Origin: GCA-003244245 sp035276605
GTDB lineage: Bacteria; Actinomycetota; Actinomycetes; Mycobacteriales; Pseudonocardiaceae
Assembly: GCA_035276605.1 (NCBI GenBank)
Contig: DATELN010000186.1
Location: 1 to 64,000, forward strand
Direction: 5' to 3'
DNA length: 64,000 nt
The notes beneath the pieces were generated by a model. It searched no databases and was not told the DNA's origin. It was given only the letters and a program-made list of their open reading frames with translations. Every line of letters starts with the position of its first letter. Positions within the stretch are counted from its first letter, which is position 1. The position numbers and the translations under genes were made by a program. Positions 50,786-58,632 of the stretch are shown here, in pieces.

Positions 50786-51526
50786 GTGCCAGACGCAGGT
50801 GAGCTGACCGGGCGTATCGCTGTGGTCACCGGAGCAAGTGGCGGAATCGGTGGTGCGATCAGCCGGCTCCTTGCCACTCAGGTAGCTAAGATCGCCCTCG
50901 CCTACGGCAGCAACGCCAAGCCGGCGGAAGCGCTTGCAACTGAGATCATCTCTAACGGCGGTACCGCGCAGACATTCTCCGCCAACATGGCAGAATCAGA
51001 CGGTCCACAACGCCTGATCGCAGACGTCGAGGCAGCACTGGGCCCGGTGGACATCCTGGTGGCTAACCACGGCCGCGCGCGTCGGGCCCGCTATGAGGAC
51101 GTCGACGCAGCCACTTTCGATCAGACGCTGGCGGTCAATCTACGGGCGCCGTTCCTGCTCGCCCGCGCCGTATTGCCGGGGATGAGCGAGCGCGGCTTTG
51201 GCCGCGTCCTGTTCATCTCCTCGGTGGCGGCGTTTCGCGGCGGCGTAATCGGTCCGGACTACGCCTCCTCCAAGGCAGGACTCCACGGCCTCGCGCACTT
51301 CCTGGCCAGCCGGGTGGCCGCGCACGGCGTCACCGTCAACGTCCTCGCACCGGGGTTCGTCGAGACCGGGATGCTGCCCGGCGACCCGCAGCAGCTGGCC
51401 AACTTCACGCCGGTCGGCCGAGTGGGCCAGCCCGAAGAGGTCGCCGACCTTGCACTCGCGGTCCTGCGCAACGGCTACCTCAACAGCCAGGTGATCAGCA
51501 TCGATGGCGGGATGTACCCGCGCTGA
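50786..51526 (+). CDS. SDR family oxidoreductase (FabG-like)
   Basis: This 246-residue classical short-chain dehydrogenase has the cofactor motif TGASGGIGGAIS, the NHG variant of NNAG (LVANHGRARRA), catalytic Ser in ISSVAAFRGG and YASSK. The C-terminal VISIDGGMYPR is typical. It uses NAD(P)H to reduce a keto group; close to 3-oxoacyl-ACP reductases. The start is GTG 50786, and its promoter must overlap the divergent aspS leader. The PhzF-like gene starts 11 bases after the stop, in one operon. Confidence 0.9.
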   Translation: MPDAGELTGRIAVVTGASGGIGGAISRLLATQVAKIALAYGSNAKPAEALATEIISNGGTAQTFSANMAESDGPQRLIADVEAALGPVDILVANHGRARRARYEDVDAATFDQTLAVNLRAPFLLARAVLPGMSERGFGRVLFISSVAAFRGGVIGPDYASSKAGLHGLAHFLASRVAAHGVTVNVLAPGFVETGMLPGDPQQLANFTPVGRVGQPEEVADLALAVLRNGYLNSQVISIDGGMYPR

Positions 51527-51537
51527 GGTGACTAGCA

Positions 51538-52218
51538 ATGAACATCGAAGTGATACGCGTGTTCACCGACGCTCAAGGCGCGTTTGGCAACCCGTTAGGA
51601 GTGGTGCTGGACGGGGCAGCTGTGCCCGATCCACATCAGCGCCAGCAACTGGCCACCAAACTCGGCTACAGTGAGACGATCTTCTTCGACGATCTTGACC
51701 GCGGCGAAGTGCGGATCTTCACGCCCACCACGGAGCTGCCCTTCGCCGGCCATCCCACCGTCGGCGCCGCGTGGGTTCTGGCCCGAGAACTCGGCCGGGC
51801 GCCTGAAACCCTGCACACCCTGGGTGGCGCCGTGCCGACCTGGGTCGACAACGACGATGTCTGGGTGCGCGGCCCGTTGGCCGCCGCACCGCCGTGGTGG
51901 CACGAACGCTTGCCCACCAGCCAGTACGTCGCTGAGCTAACCGGCCCGCTAAGCCCCATGCAGGACGCTACCCAGCTGTGGGCCTGGCAGGACGAGCCCG
52001 CTGGCGTAATCAGGGCACGGGTGTTCGCCGCCCGCTACGGCATCGCCGAAGACGAGGCGTGCGGATCGGCGTCGATGCGCCTGGCAGCGGCACTTGGCCG
52101 GGAGTTGACCTTGCATCACGGCAACGGCTCGATCATCCACGCCAGGCCCGGCCCGCCCGGGACCGCGGAGATCGGCGGCCGGGTTGTCTGTGACAGGCGC
52201 ACACGCGCAAGCCGTTAA
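51538..52218 (+). CDS. PhzF family protein
   Basis: This is a 226-residue PhzF/diaminopimelate-epimerase-like protein, an isomerase family. It has the N-terminal FTDAQGAFGNPLGVVLDG, the catalytic Glu in GYSETIFF, the conserved PFAGHPTVGAAWVL and the EDEACGSASMRLA block. The length is below the usual 260-300 because the second half is compact. It is co-directional with the SDR gene and likely in the same operon; the substrate is unknown. Confidence 0.88.
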   Translation: MNIEVIRVFTDAQGAFGNPLGVVLDGAAVPDPHQRQQLATKLGYSETIFFDDLDRGEVRIFTPTTELPFAGHPTVGAAWVLARELGRAPETLHTLGGAVPTWVDNDDVWVRGPLAAAPPWWHERLPTSQYVAELTGPLSPMQDATQLWAWQDEPAGVIRARVFAARYGIAEDEACGSASMRLAAALGRELTLHHGNGSIIHARPGPPGTAEIGGRVVCDRRTRASR

Positions 52219-52634
52219 CGGCGCAGCCGCTGCTCGGGTGGTGCCCAGTCGTCAGGACGGCCGATGTGGTTCGAGAACTCGACCGACCACCGCCACCAAC
52301 TGTGGTCCTCGGCGTGATGCCAGTTCTGGAGAATGCCCACTTCTCCTCCGGACAGCAGCACGGGCATCCCGTAAAGCTCTTCGGTGGGCCACACTTCGCT
52401 GCGGTGCAGCGTCGAACCGTGCAGCTCCACCAAGGTCATCGGGGAGTACTCGGCTTGGCGATCAAGGTCGCCACGGGCAACCACCCGGTCGTCGGCAGCG
52501 ATGATTTCAACCTGTGCTTTTCCCGGCGCGGCGTGAATGAGTACTCGTGTGAACCCACCGGCTGTGGTGCAACGGGCGAACTCAATCCCGTTCATCGCCC
52601 CGTCGCGGGTTCGGATGTTCCACGTCCAATTCAT
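52215..52634 (-). CDS. Conserved hypothetical protein, 139 residues
   Basis: AAGGAG lies 5 bases before ATG 52634. The N-terminus MNWTWNIRTRDGAMNGIEFA is beta-rich, and the middle SPMTLVELHGSTLHRSEVWP leads to a Trp-rich end (WHHAEDHSWWRWSVEFSNH). The cluster of Trp and His residues and the beta pattern suggest a small barrel or ligand-binding fold. I know no family. It overlaps the 3' end of the phzF gene by four bases, convergent. Confidence 0.65.
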   Translation of the reverse strand: MNWTWNIRTRDGAMNGIEFARCTTAGGFTRVLIHAAPGKAQVEIIAADDRVVARGDLDRQAEYSPMTLVELHGSTLHRSEVWPTEELYGMPVLLSGGEVGILQNWHHAEDHSWWRWSVEFSNHIGRPDDWAPPEQRLRR

Positions 52635-52721
52635 GTCACTCTCCTTAGGCGGGCGAGCACGCTGGAAACTGTGTCCTGTGGATCTTGCCAGGCGTGCAGC
52701 CAGTCTCTGAGCTGGAGGCGT

Positions 52722-53135
52722 ATGGATGTGCCGGGAACAGATTGTGAGCCTTGGGCGGGTGGGACGGGGCTGATCATGAGCGGGGCCAGGTTTGGCTGGC
52801 GGGCCGAGGACGGGTACGCGGTCGTCGAGGTCACGGGTGATGTTGATCTGTGCACCCAAGCCCAGTTCGCGGAGGTACTGGATCAGGCCGGGAGCGCCGG
52901 CGCCGAGCTGGTAGTGGTGGATCTAAGCGGGGTGCGGTTTTTCGGTGTGGCGGGGCTGAGCTGCCTTGAGGATGCCAGCGCGGTGCTGCAGGCGCAGGGT
53001 GCGGCGCTGCATCTGGTGTGTGCCGATCCCGGGCCGGTGTGGCGGGTGTTGTCGGTGCTGGGGCTGGCGCGGCGCTGGCCGGTGCACCGGGAGCTGGCCC
53101 AGGCGGTGCGCAGCGCCCGTGTCGAGCCGAACTGA
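52722..53135 (+). CDS. STAS domain protein lacking the phosphorylatable Ser
   Basis: This 137-residue STAS protein (GGAGG before ATG 52722) has YAVVEVTGDVDLCTQAQFAE and VVVDLSGVRFFGVAGLSCLE. The Ser of the usual GSAG/DSSG loop is Val, so it cannot be switched by phosphorylation at that position. It may act as a constitutive antagonist or a partner in a stressosome-like complex. It differs from the STAS protein at 40073, which keeps the Ser. No anti-sigma factor lies alongside. Confidence 0.85.
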   Translation: MDVPGTDCEPWAGGTGLIMSGARFGWRAEDGYAVVEVTGDVDLCTQAQFAEVLDQAGSAGAELVVVDLSGVRFFGVAGLSCLEDASAVLQAQGAALHLVCADPGPVWRVLSVLGLARRWPVHRELAQAVRSARVEPN

Positions 53136-53173
53136 TTCTGCCGATATCAGGGAGTGTCGGGGTGGCCCATAAG

Positions 53174-54160
53174 CTAGCCCGTCGCGAACTCGGCGCGCAT
53201 CGCGGGTAGCAGTTTGTCCCGGGCAAAGTCGAGAAATGGCTGCTGGTGCTGTGGACTGCCGCCAATTTGCACCAGCGCCAGGTCGGTGAATCCCGCGTCG
53301 GCGAATGGCCGCGCTGCCGCAATATGAGCGTCGACGTCGGGGCCGCAAGAAATATGCTCAGCGACATCGTCCGGGCGGACGAACTGAGTCGCGGCGGCGA
53401 ATCCGGCAGTGGAGGGCAGCTCTGCGTTGACCTTCCAGCCCCCGCCAAACCAACGAAACTGCTCGTGCGCCCGAGCAATCGCGGCCTGGCGATTAGCATC
53501 GAAGCAGATCGGCAACTGACCGATCCGGCGGCTGGGACTCTTCGCGGGCCGCGCGGCGTCCCACATCGCGCCCAACTCGGAGTTCGGTTCAACGGCGATC
53601 ATGTGGTCGGCTAGCGGGGAGAACAACTCGCACGACTGGGCGCCCGACACTGCCACCGCGATCGGCACCCGCCGCGCCGGCAAGTCCCACAGCTTCGCCG
53701 AGTCGACGTGGTAATGCTCGCCGCGCCGGGTCACATAGCCGCCGTCGAACAGCGCATTGATGACCTCCAACGCCTCGACGAGCATCTCGTGGCGCGCTGT
53801 GACCGACGGCCAACCACGACCCACCACGTGTTCATTGAGGTTTTCACCAGACCCCACCCCTAGGGTGAACCGGTCGTCCGACAGCAGCCCCAACGTGGCC
53901 GCTTGTTGGGCCACCACGGCGGGGTGATAGCGCATGATCGGGCAAGTCACGTAGGTCATAAGCTCGACGCGCTCGGTGGCGTGAGCGACCGCGCCGAGCA
54001 CGGTCCAGGCGTTCGGTGCGTGGCCCTGGGCGTCCAACCACGGGAAGTAATGATCACTGCACACCTCGAACGTGAACCCGGCCTGCTCAGCGGCCACCGC
54101 GTACCCCACCAGCTCGACCGGCCCCGATTGCTCGGTCATCAGGGTGTATCCGATTTCCAT
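53174..54160 (-). CDS. F420-dependent LLM-class oxidoreductase (TIGR03557 type)
   Basis: This 328-residue TIM-barrel flavin/F420 oxidoreductase has an N-terminal MEIGYTLMTEQSGP, the SDHYFPW strand, GVGSGENLNEHVVG and RRGEHYHVDSAKLWDLP. The close match to the glucose-6-phosphate dehydrogenase-like/TIGR03557 group indicates F420 as cofactor, itself a marker of actinobacteria. The substrate is unknown. It is divergent from a GNAT acetyltransferase gene. Confidence 0.9.
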   Translation of the reverse strand: MEIGYTLMTEQSGPVELVGYAVAAEQAGFTFEVCSDHYFPWLDAQGHAPNAWTVLGAVAHATERVELMTYVTCPIMRYHPAVVAQQAATLGLLSDDRFTLGVGSGENLNEHVVGRGWPSVTARHEMLVEALEVINALFDGGYVTRRGEHYHVDSAKLWDLPARRVPIAVAVSGAQSCELFSPLADHMIAVEPNSELGAMWDAARPAKSPSRRIGQLPICFDANRQAAIARAHEQFRWFGGGWKVNAELPSTAGFAAATQFVRPDDVAEHISCGPDVDAHIAAARPFADAGFTDLALVQIGGSPQHQQPFLDFARDKLLPAMRAEFATG

Positions 54161-54245
54161 GACCGCCCCCGTTCCGCCCGTTGATGACTGGACTCACATT
54201 GTCGATGACAACGGCGACCGCGGTATGGACGTCATACTGTCGCCC

Positions 54246-54788
54246 ATGGTTCCGGGCATCCGCATTCGTCCGGCGCGCCCAGCTGATGTACCAGGCATCG
54301 TCACGCTGTTCACTGCGGTCGCGGAGGAACGTAACAGCATCGGCACTGAACCCGGCTTCGACGTCGCCCAGCGCCAGTCGAGCATCTTGACCTCAATCGA
54401 AGAGGGGACCAGCGGCGTATTCGTCGCTGCTAGGGAAGACGTCGTTGTAGGCAGCCTTAGCGTCCAGGTGCACCACAGTGTGGGCTCGCTAGGCATGATG
54501 GTCGCTAGGCAACACCGACGGCAGGGGATCGGTGGTCGGCTGTTGGACGAAGGCCTGCGCTGGGCCCGCAAGTCCCGCCTGCACAAGGTCGATCTCGGGG
54601 TGTGGCCCCACAACGCCGCAGCGATCGCTCTTTACCGCTCCCGCGGCTTCACCATCGAGGGCCGACTGCGCCGCCACTACCGTCGAGCCAACGGAGAGCT
54701 TTGGGACATGGTGGCCATGGGCCTGGTACTTGACACACAGAGCCCTGGCTCTTCCTACCCCGACGCTGAGAACCTTGATTCAGGCTGA
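54246..54788 (+). CDS. GNAT family N-acetyltransferase
   Basis: This protein of about 180 residues has the GNAT fold: IRIRPARPADVPGIVTLF at the N-terminus, the acetyl-CoA loop RQHRRQGIGGRLL and the C-terminal LYRSRGFTIEGRLRRHY. It transfers an acetyl group to an amine; substrate unknown. ATG 54246 is at the domain start, and ATG 54225 would add seven residues; neither has a clear ribosome-binding site. Confidence 0.88.
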   Translation: MVPGIRIRPARPADVPGIVTLFTAVAEERNSIGTEPGFDVAQRQSSILTSIEEGTSGVFVAAREDVVVGSLSVQVHHSVGSLGMMVARQHRRQGIGGRLLDEGLRWARKSRLHKVDLGVWPHNAAAIALYRSRGFTIEGRLRRHYRRANGELWDMVAMGLVLDTQSPGSSYPDAENLDSG

Positions 54789-54866
54789 GTTTCGGGTAAC
54801 GGAACCTAAGCTTTCTCCGGTCATCGTCATGGAGCTGTTCGCAGTTGACCGGCGAGGTGACGGAAT

Positions 54867-57800
54867 ATGCCGACGGTCCACATCACGCTGCTGGGTCGAT
54901 TCGAGGTAACGGTCGACGCTGTCCCGATTGCCGCGAGCAGCTGGACGCGCCGGCACGCGGCGGCGCTGGTGAAGGTGCTTGCCATGGCGCCCGGCAGGCG
55001 TCTGCACCGCGAGCAGGTGATCGACCTCGTATGGCCCGATGACGCGATCGACGAAGCCGTGCCGAAGCTCCATAAGGCGGCGCATTTCGCCAGGCGGGCC
55101 ATCGACGTGACGAACGCGGTGGTGCTGCGCGGTGACAACGTCATGCTCTGCCCCGAGGCCGAGACGACCATCGACGTCGAACAGTTCGAAGACCTCGCCC
55201 GCCGGGCGCTGGTCAAACAGGACGTCGCCACCGCCCGCCAAGCGCTGTCGAGATACGGCGGGGAGCTGCTGCCCCAGGATCGGTATGAGGCGTGGGCCGA
55301 GCAGCGCCGCCAGCAGCTGCGGCTGCGCTATCTCGACCTGCTGCGCCTGGATGGTCGCTGGGAGGCAGTAGTCGAGCTTGAGGCCGGTGACGAAGTCGCT
55401 CACCTCGCCCTGATGCGACGCTATGCGGCCAACGGCGACCGCCACGCGGCCTTGCGTCAGTTCGAACGCATGACCCGGGCGCTGCGGCAGGAGCTGGGTG
55501 TTTCTCCCGGCCGGGAGGCGACGGCGCTGCGTGACCGGCTCATCGCCGAGCACCACGCCGTTGCTCAACGGCACTATCCCTTGCTCGGCCGCAACCGTGA
55601 GCTGGCCATCGCCGAGCAAGCGCTGTTCGACTCAGCTGCCGGGCGCAGCCGGACGCTGATCATCACTGGTCCTCCTGGAGTGGGCAAGTCGGCTTTGGCT
55701 GCCGCCATCCGGTCCCGAGCCACGCAGCTGAGCTTCTGCGTCGGCCACGGATCGTCAGCACCGCTCGAGGGCGCTTGGCCATACGCGCCCGTCGTCGAAG
55801 CGCTCGCCGACGTGTGCCGGCAGCATCCGATGTTGCTCGACGCGCTGCCCGACCACCATCGAGCAGAGATCAACCGGACTCTCGCCGGAGCAGAGATGTC
55901 CTGGACCGGCGCCAGCTCGCATCAGCGGCTGTACGCGGCAGCGGGCGAACTGGTCCGCCAGGCATCGGCCGCCAGCGGGTTGCTGCTTACCATCGACGAC
56001 GTCCACGACGCCGACGACGCCAGCTTACGGCTGCTGCACTACATCGCACGCTCGGCGCACGACCAGCGGGTCTGCATCGCCGTCACGCAGCGGCCGGCTC
56101 CGATGTCCGACACGCTGGCGCGGACGCGCCAGAGCCTGCTCGACCGGCATCGAGCCGTCGAGCTTGCGCTTGGCCCACTCGGCGCCGCCGACGTCGCTGC
56201 CCTCGTTGCCCGCCACATCCCCGAGCCCAGGCCCGAACAGGTCGAACGCATCGCCGCGCTCGGTGGAGGGATCCCGTTCGCGGTGATCGAGCTCGCCCGC
56301 CGGGCTGCCAGCGAGCCGAATCGGATGCCGCCGCTAGATGCCAACGTGATCAGCGGCATCCTGCCGGCAACGCGCGAGGTCCTGCAACGCGTGGCTGTCA
56401 TCGGGTCGTCGTTCGACACCGACGAGTTCGTCGCCCTATCCGGGCTGCCCGAAGGCGCCGCCTTCGAGCACCTGGACGCCGCCCTCGCCGCGCTGATCGT
56501 CGAACCCGCAACCGCCGGCTATCGATTCCGGCACGGCCTCGTGCGGGACGCGCTCGTTAAGGATCTCGCGACCCACCGACGGCGTCGGATCCACCGCGAT
56601 GCCGCCAACCGCCTGATCGAGCTGGACGCGCCGGCGGTGCGCATCGGTCACCACCTCCTGCAGGCCGGTGCAGCTGCCGACGCCGTGCCTTACCTGTTAC
56701 GAGCCGCCGAGACGGACGCGGCCGTTGGCGCATACCGGGACGCGCTGGCAACCGTCGAAGCCGTCCGTCCGCATGCCACCGGGGCACAGCGGGCCGCAGC
56801 GCTGTCGCTGCGCGGCGATCTGCTCAACGCGCTCGGCGACCCGATGGCCATTCCTGCCTACCGTGAGGCACTCGACGCCGCTGATCCCACCATGGTCCGG
56901 CAACTGCGGATTCGGCTCGCGCGCTGCGCGATGATGTCGGGTGATATCGACACTGCAATGGGCGCCCTCGATGGGCTCGGCACCAATGGTGGCGTCGACG
57001 ACGCCGACATCTTGCTGGTCCGCGGCAAGTGCGCGTTTTTCACCGCCGATTTCGAGACCGCCCAGGCGGCAGCCGACGAAGCACAGCGGCTGGTGCTCGC
57101 TGGCCAGCGCACGTGGATGGTGCTCGACCTGGTTTCGCTGCAAGCGTTCCTGGCGCATCGCTCGGGCAGCTGGTTCGACCGGATACGCCTAGAGCTGCGC
57201 CGAACGCGGGATAATCCAGAGACCGCCAATGCCATCTTCGACGGCTACCTCTGCCCGGCTGAGTACCTGTTGTACGGGCCGACACCCTACGCCGAAGTGA
57301 TCGACCTGGCCCGCGATCTCCAGGCCACAGCCAGACGCAGTGGCGCGCTGCGGGCCGAGGCCTTCGCGTCAGCACTGATCGGCGAAGCCGCCCTGCTGTC
57401 GGGCGACCTGGAGCTCGCCACGGCCGAACTTGCCCAGGCGCGGGACCTGCACCGGGAGATCGGATCCGGCGGGGGCGAGGCGCATGCCTTGCAGCGACTC
57501 GCCGAAGTGCACCTCGCCGAAGGAGACGTCGACGTAGCGACGCGACTCCTCCAGGAAGCACTCCCCCTGGCACGCAGCTCGATACTCGCCAAGCATCTGC
57601 TGCATCGCATCTTCGGCACGATGATCAGCGCCGCAGCTGATGTGTCCGAGGCTCGAGCCATCATCGATCGCGCCGAAGCGGCGCTTGGCTGGGATGACTT
57701 CTGCTCCTTTTGTTCGATCATGCTGTCCGTGCCTGCGTCGATCGCATCTGCCCAGGCCGGTGATCTTCACAACGCGCAACGGCTGCTCGGACTGGCTGAG

Positions 57801-57989
57801 CGTTCGGCGATGATGTGGCAGGGGACCTCATGGGAGGCAGGCATCGCAGAAGCGCAGGCCGCGGTGGCGGCCGCCCGTGGCGACTCCGCGACGGCGCGAC
57901 AGCATATGCGCACCGCCGCGGAAAGGTTTCGCGCAGCAGGCCAGCCGATCGACGCCGAACGGTGCCGTCGCGCCACGGTGGAGTGTTGA
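54867..57989 (+). CDS. Large SARP/LAL-type regulator (BTAD + AAA ATPase)
   Basis: This 1040-residue regulator begins with an OmpR-like winged helix and BTAD domain (ITLLGRFEVTVDAVPIAASS, then HREQVIDLVWPDD; to about residue 240). An AAA/STAND ATPase follows with Walker A GPPGVGKS near residue 268 and Walker B LLLTIDDVHDADD. Helical TPR-like repeats fill the C-terminal half. Such proteins activate specialised-metabolism or catabolic genes on a signal bound by the C-terminal region. No LuxR C-terminal helix is visible. Flanking genes do not form an obvious biosynthetic cluster, so the target is unknown. Confidence 0.92.
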   Translation: MPTVHITLLGRFEVTVDAVPIAASSWTRRHAAALVKVLAMAPGRRLHREQVIDLVWPDDAIDEAVPKLHKAAHFARRAIDVTNAVVLRGDNVMLCPEAETTIDVEQFEDLARRALVKQDVATARQALSRYGGELLPQDRYEAWAEQRRQQLRLRYLDLLRLDGRWEAVVELEAGDEVAHLALMRRYAANGDRHAALRQFERMTRALRQELGVSPGREATALRDRLIAEHHAVAQRHYPLLGRNRELAIAEQALFDSAAGRSRTLIITGPPGVGKSALAAAIRSRATQLSFCVGHGSSAPLEGAWPYAPVVEALADVCRQHPMLLDALPDHHRAEINRTLAGAEMSWTGASSHQRLYAAAGELVRQASAASGLLLTIDDVHDADDASLRLLHYIARSAHDQRVCIAVTQRPAPMSDTLARTRQSLLDRHRAVELALGPLGAADVAALVARHIPEPRPEQVERIAALGGGIPFAVIELARRAASEPNRMPPLDANVISGILPATREVLQRVAVIGSSFDTDEFVALSGLPEGAAFEHLDAALAALIVEPATAGYRFRHGLVRDALVKDLATHRRRRIHRDAANRLIELDAPAVRIGHHLLQAGAAADAVPYLLRAAETDAAVGAYRDALATVEAVRPHATGAQRAAALSLRGDLLNALGDPMAIPAYREALDAADPTMVRQLRIRLARCAMMSGDIDTAMGALDGLGTNGGVDDADILLVRGKCAFFTADFETAQAAADEAQRLVLAGQRTWMVLDLVSLQAFLAHRSGSWFDRIRLELRRTRDNPETANAIFDGYLCPAEYLLYGPTPYAEVIDLARDLQATARRSGALRAEAFASALIGEAALLSGDLELATAELAQARDLHREIGSGGGEAHALQRLAEVHLAEGDVDVATRLLQEALPLARSSILAKHLLHRIFGTMISAAADVSEARAIIDRAEAALGWDDFCSFCSIMLSVPASIASAQAGDLHNAQRLLGLAERSAMMWQGTSWEAGIAEAQAAVAAARGDSATARQHMRTAAERFRAAGQPIDAERCRRATVEC

Positions 57990-58004
57990 CCTTTCGCCAG
58001 CTGG

Positions 58005-58406
58005 TCAGGCCGGCGGGGCGAACAGCTCCAGAGCGATGTTGTCCGGATCGCGGAACGACAGACCCGAGCCATATCCCGCATCGACGATGCCACCGTGGGC
58101 GACGCCGAGGTCGTCGAGGCGGGCGGCCCACTTCACCAGCTCGTCGCGGCTGGCGCAGCCGAACGCGATGTGATCGAGGCCGGGCTTGCGCTCGTTGAAG
58201 GGTTCTTCGCTGGCTAGATCGGGGAACCCGTGCAGCCCGAGCAACGTGTTGCCGAGCTCATAGACGATATGACGGAACGGGCCGGTGTCCTCGTCGATGA
58301 CCGGCTTGATCCCCAACACCCGGGTGTACCACTCCTCGCTGACGCCCAGGTCGGTCACAGTCACGGCGACATGGGTGATGGCGGGCATGGTCGCTGAAAT
58401 GGTCAC
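58005..58406 (-). CDS. VOC family (glyoxalase/bleomycin-resistance type) protein
   Basis: This 133-residue single-module vicinal oxygen chelate protein has ITHVAVTVTDLGVSEEWYTR, LLGLHGFP, GLDHIAFGCASRDEL and DPDNIALELF. Metal ligands (His, His, Glu) fit the pattern. AAGGAGA lies 6 bases before GTG 58406; the open frame to 58874 is spurious. It may bind a metal and act as a dioxygenase, lyase or resistance protein; unknown substrate. Confidence 0.9.
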   Translation of the reverse strand: MTISATMPAITHVAVTVTDLGVSEEWYTRVLGIKPVIDEDTGPFRHIVYELGNTLLGLHGFPDLASEEPFNERKPGLDHIAFGCASRDELVKWAARLDDLGVAHGGIVDAGYGSGLSFRDPDNIALELFAPPA

Positions 58407-58468
58407 GGTGTCTCTCCTTAGATTCATGACGGTTGATGTCACCGTGACCGTAAGAGCAGCCCCTTCCC

Positions 58469-58567
58469 GAATCCTTCCCCGCGCTGCGCAGGAAGTACCA
58501 CGAGCCCGGCGCCCGGGATGCGCGGCAGCGGGTGGTCGCCTTCTTCCGGGACCATCTCGATGCCTGA
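58469..58567 (+). pseudogene. C-terminal remnant of a dienelactone hydrolase-like gene
   Basis: The last 32 codons before the TGA at 58565-58567 read FPALRRKYHEPGARDARQRV followed by VAFFRDHLDA. Tails like this (HEPGARDA-RVVAFF-HL) occur at the end of dienelactone hydrolase family proteins. No domain precedes it, so it is a truncated scrap. Confidence 0.45.
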
Positions 58568-58576
58568 CCGGCAAGC

Positions 58577-58623
58577 CCCCGTGAGTGGCGATGCGGCTAT
58601 GGCCTGTATCGCCACTCACGGGG
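58577..58623 (-). terminator. 16-bp hairpin terminator
   Basis: CCCCGTGAGTGGCGAT (58577-58592) pairs perfectly with 58608-58623 across a 15-base loop. It lies 10 bases downstream of the stop of the minus-strand gene at 58633 and ends that four-gene unit; it also ends the remnant frame on the plus strand. Confidence 0.8.
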
Positions 58624-58632
58624 CGCAGCCCG

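Noticed and set aside
52266..52721. Long upstream extension of the STAS frame
   Set aside because: It overlaps the opposite-strand gene in antisense; GGAGG before ATG 52722 fixes the start.
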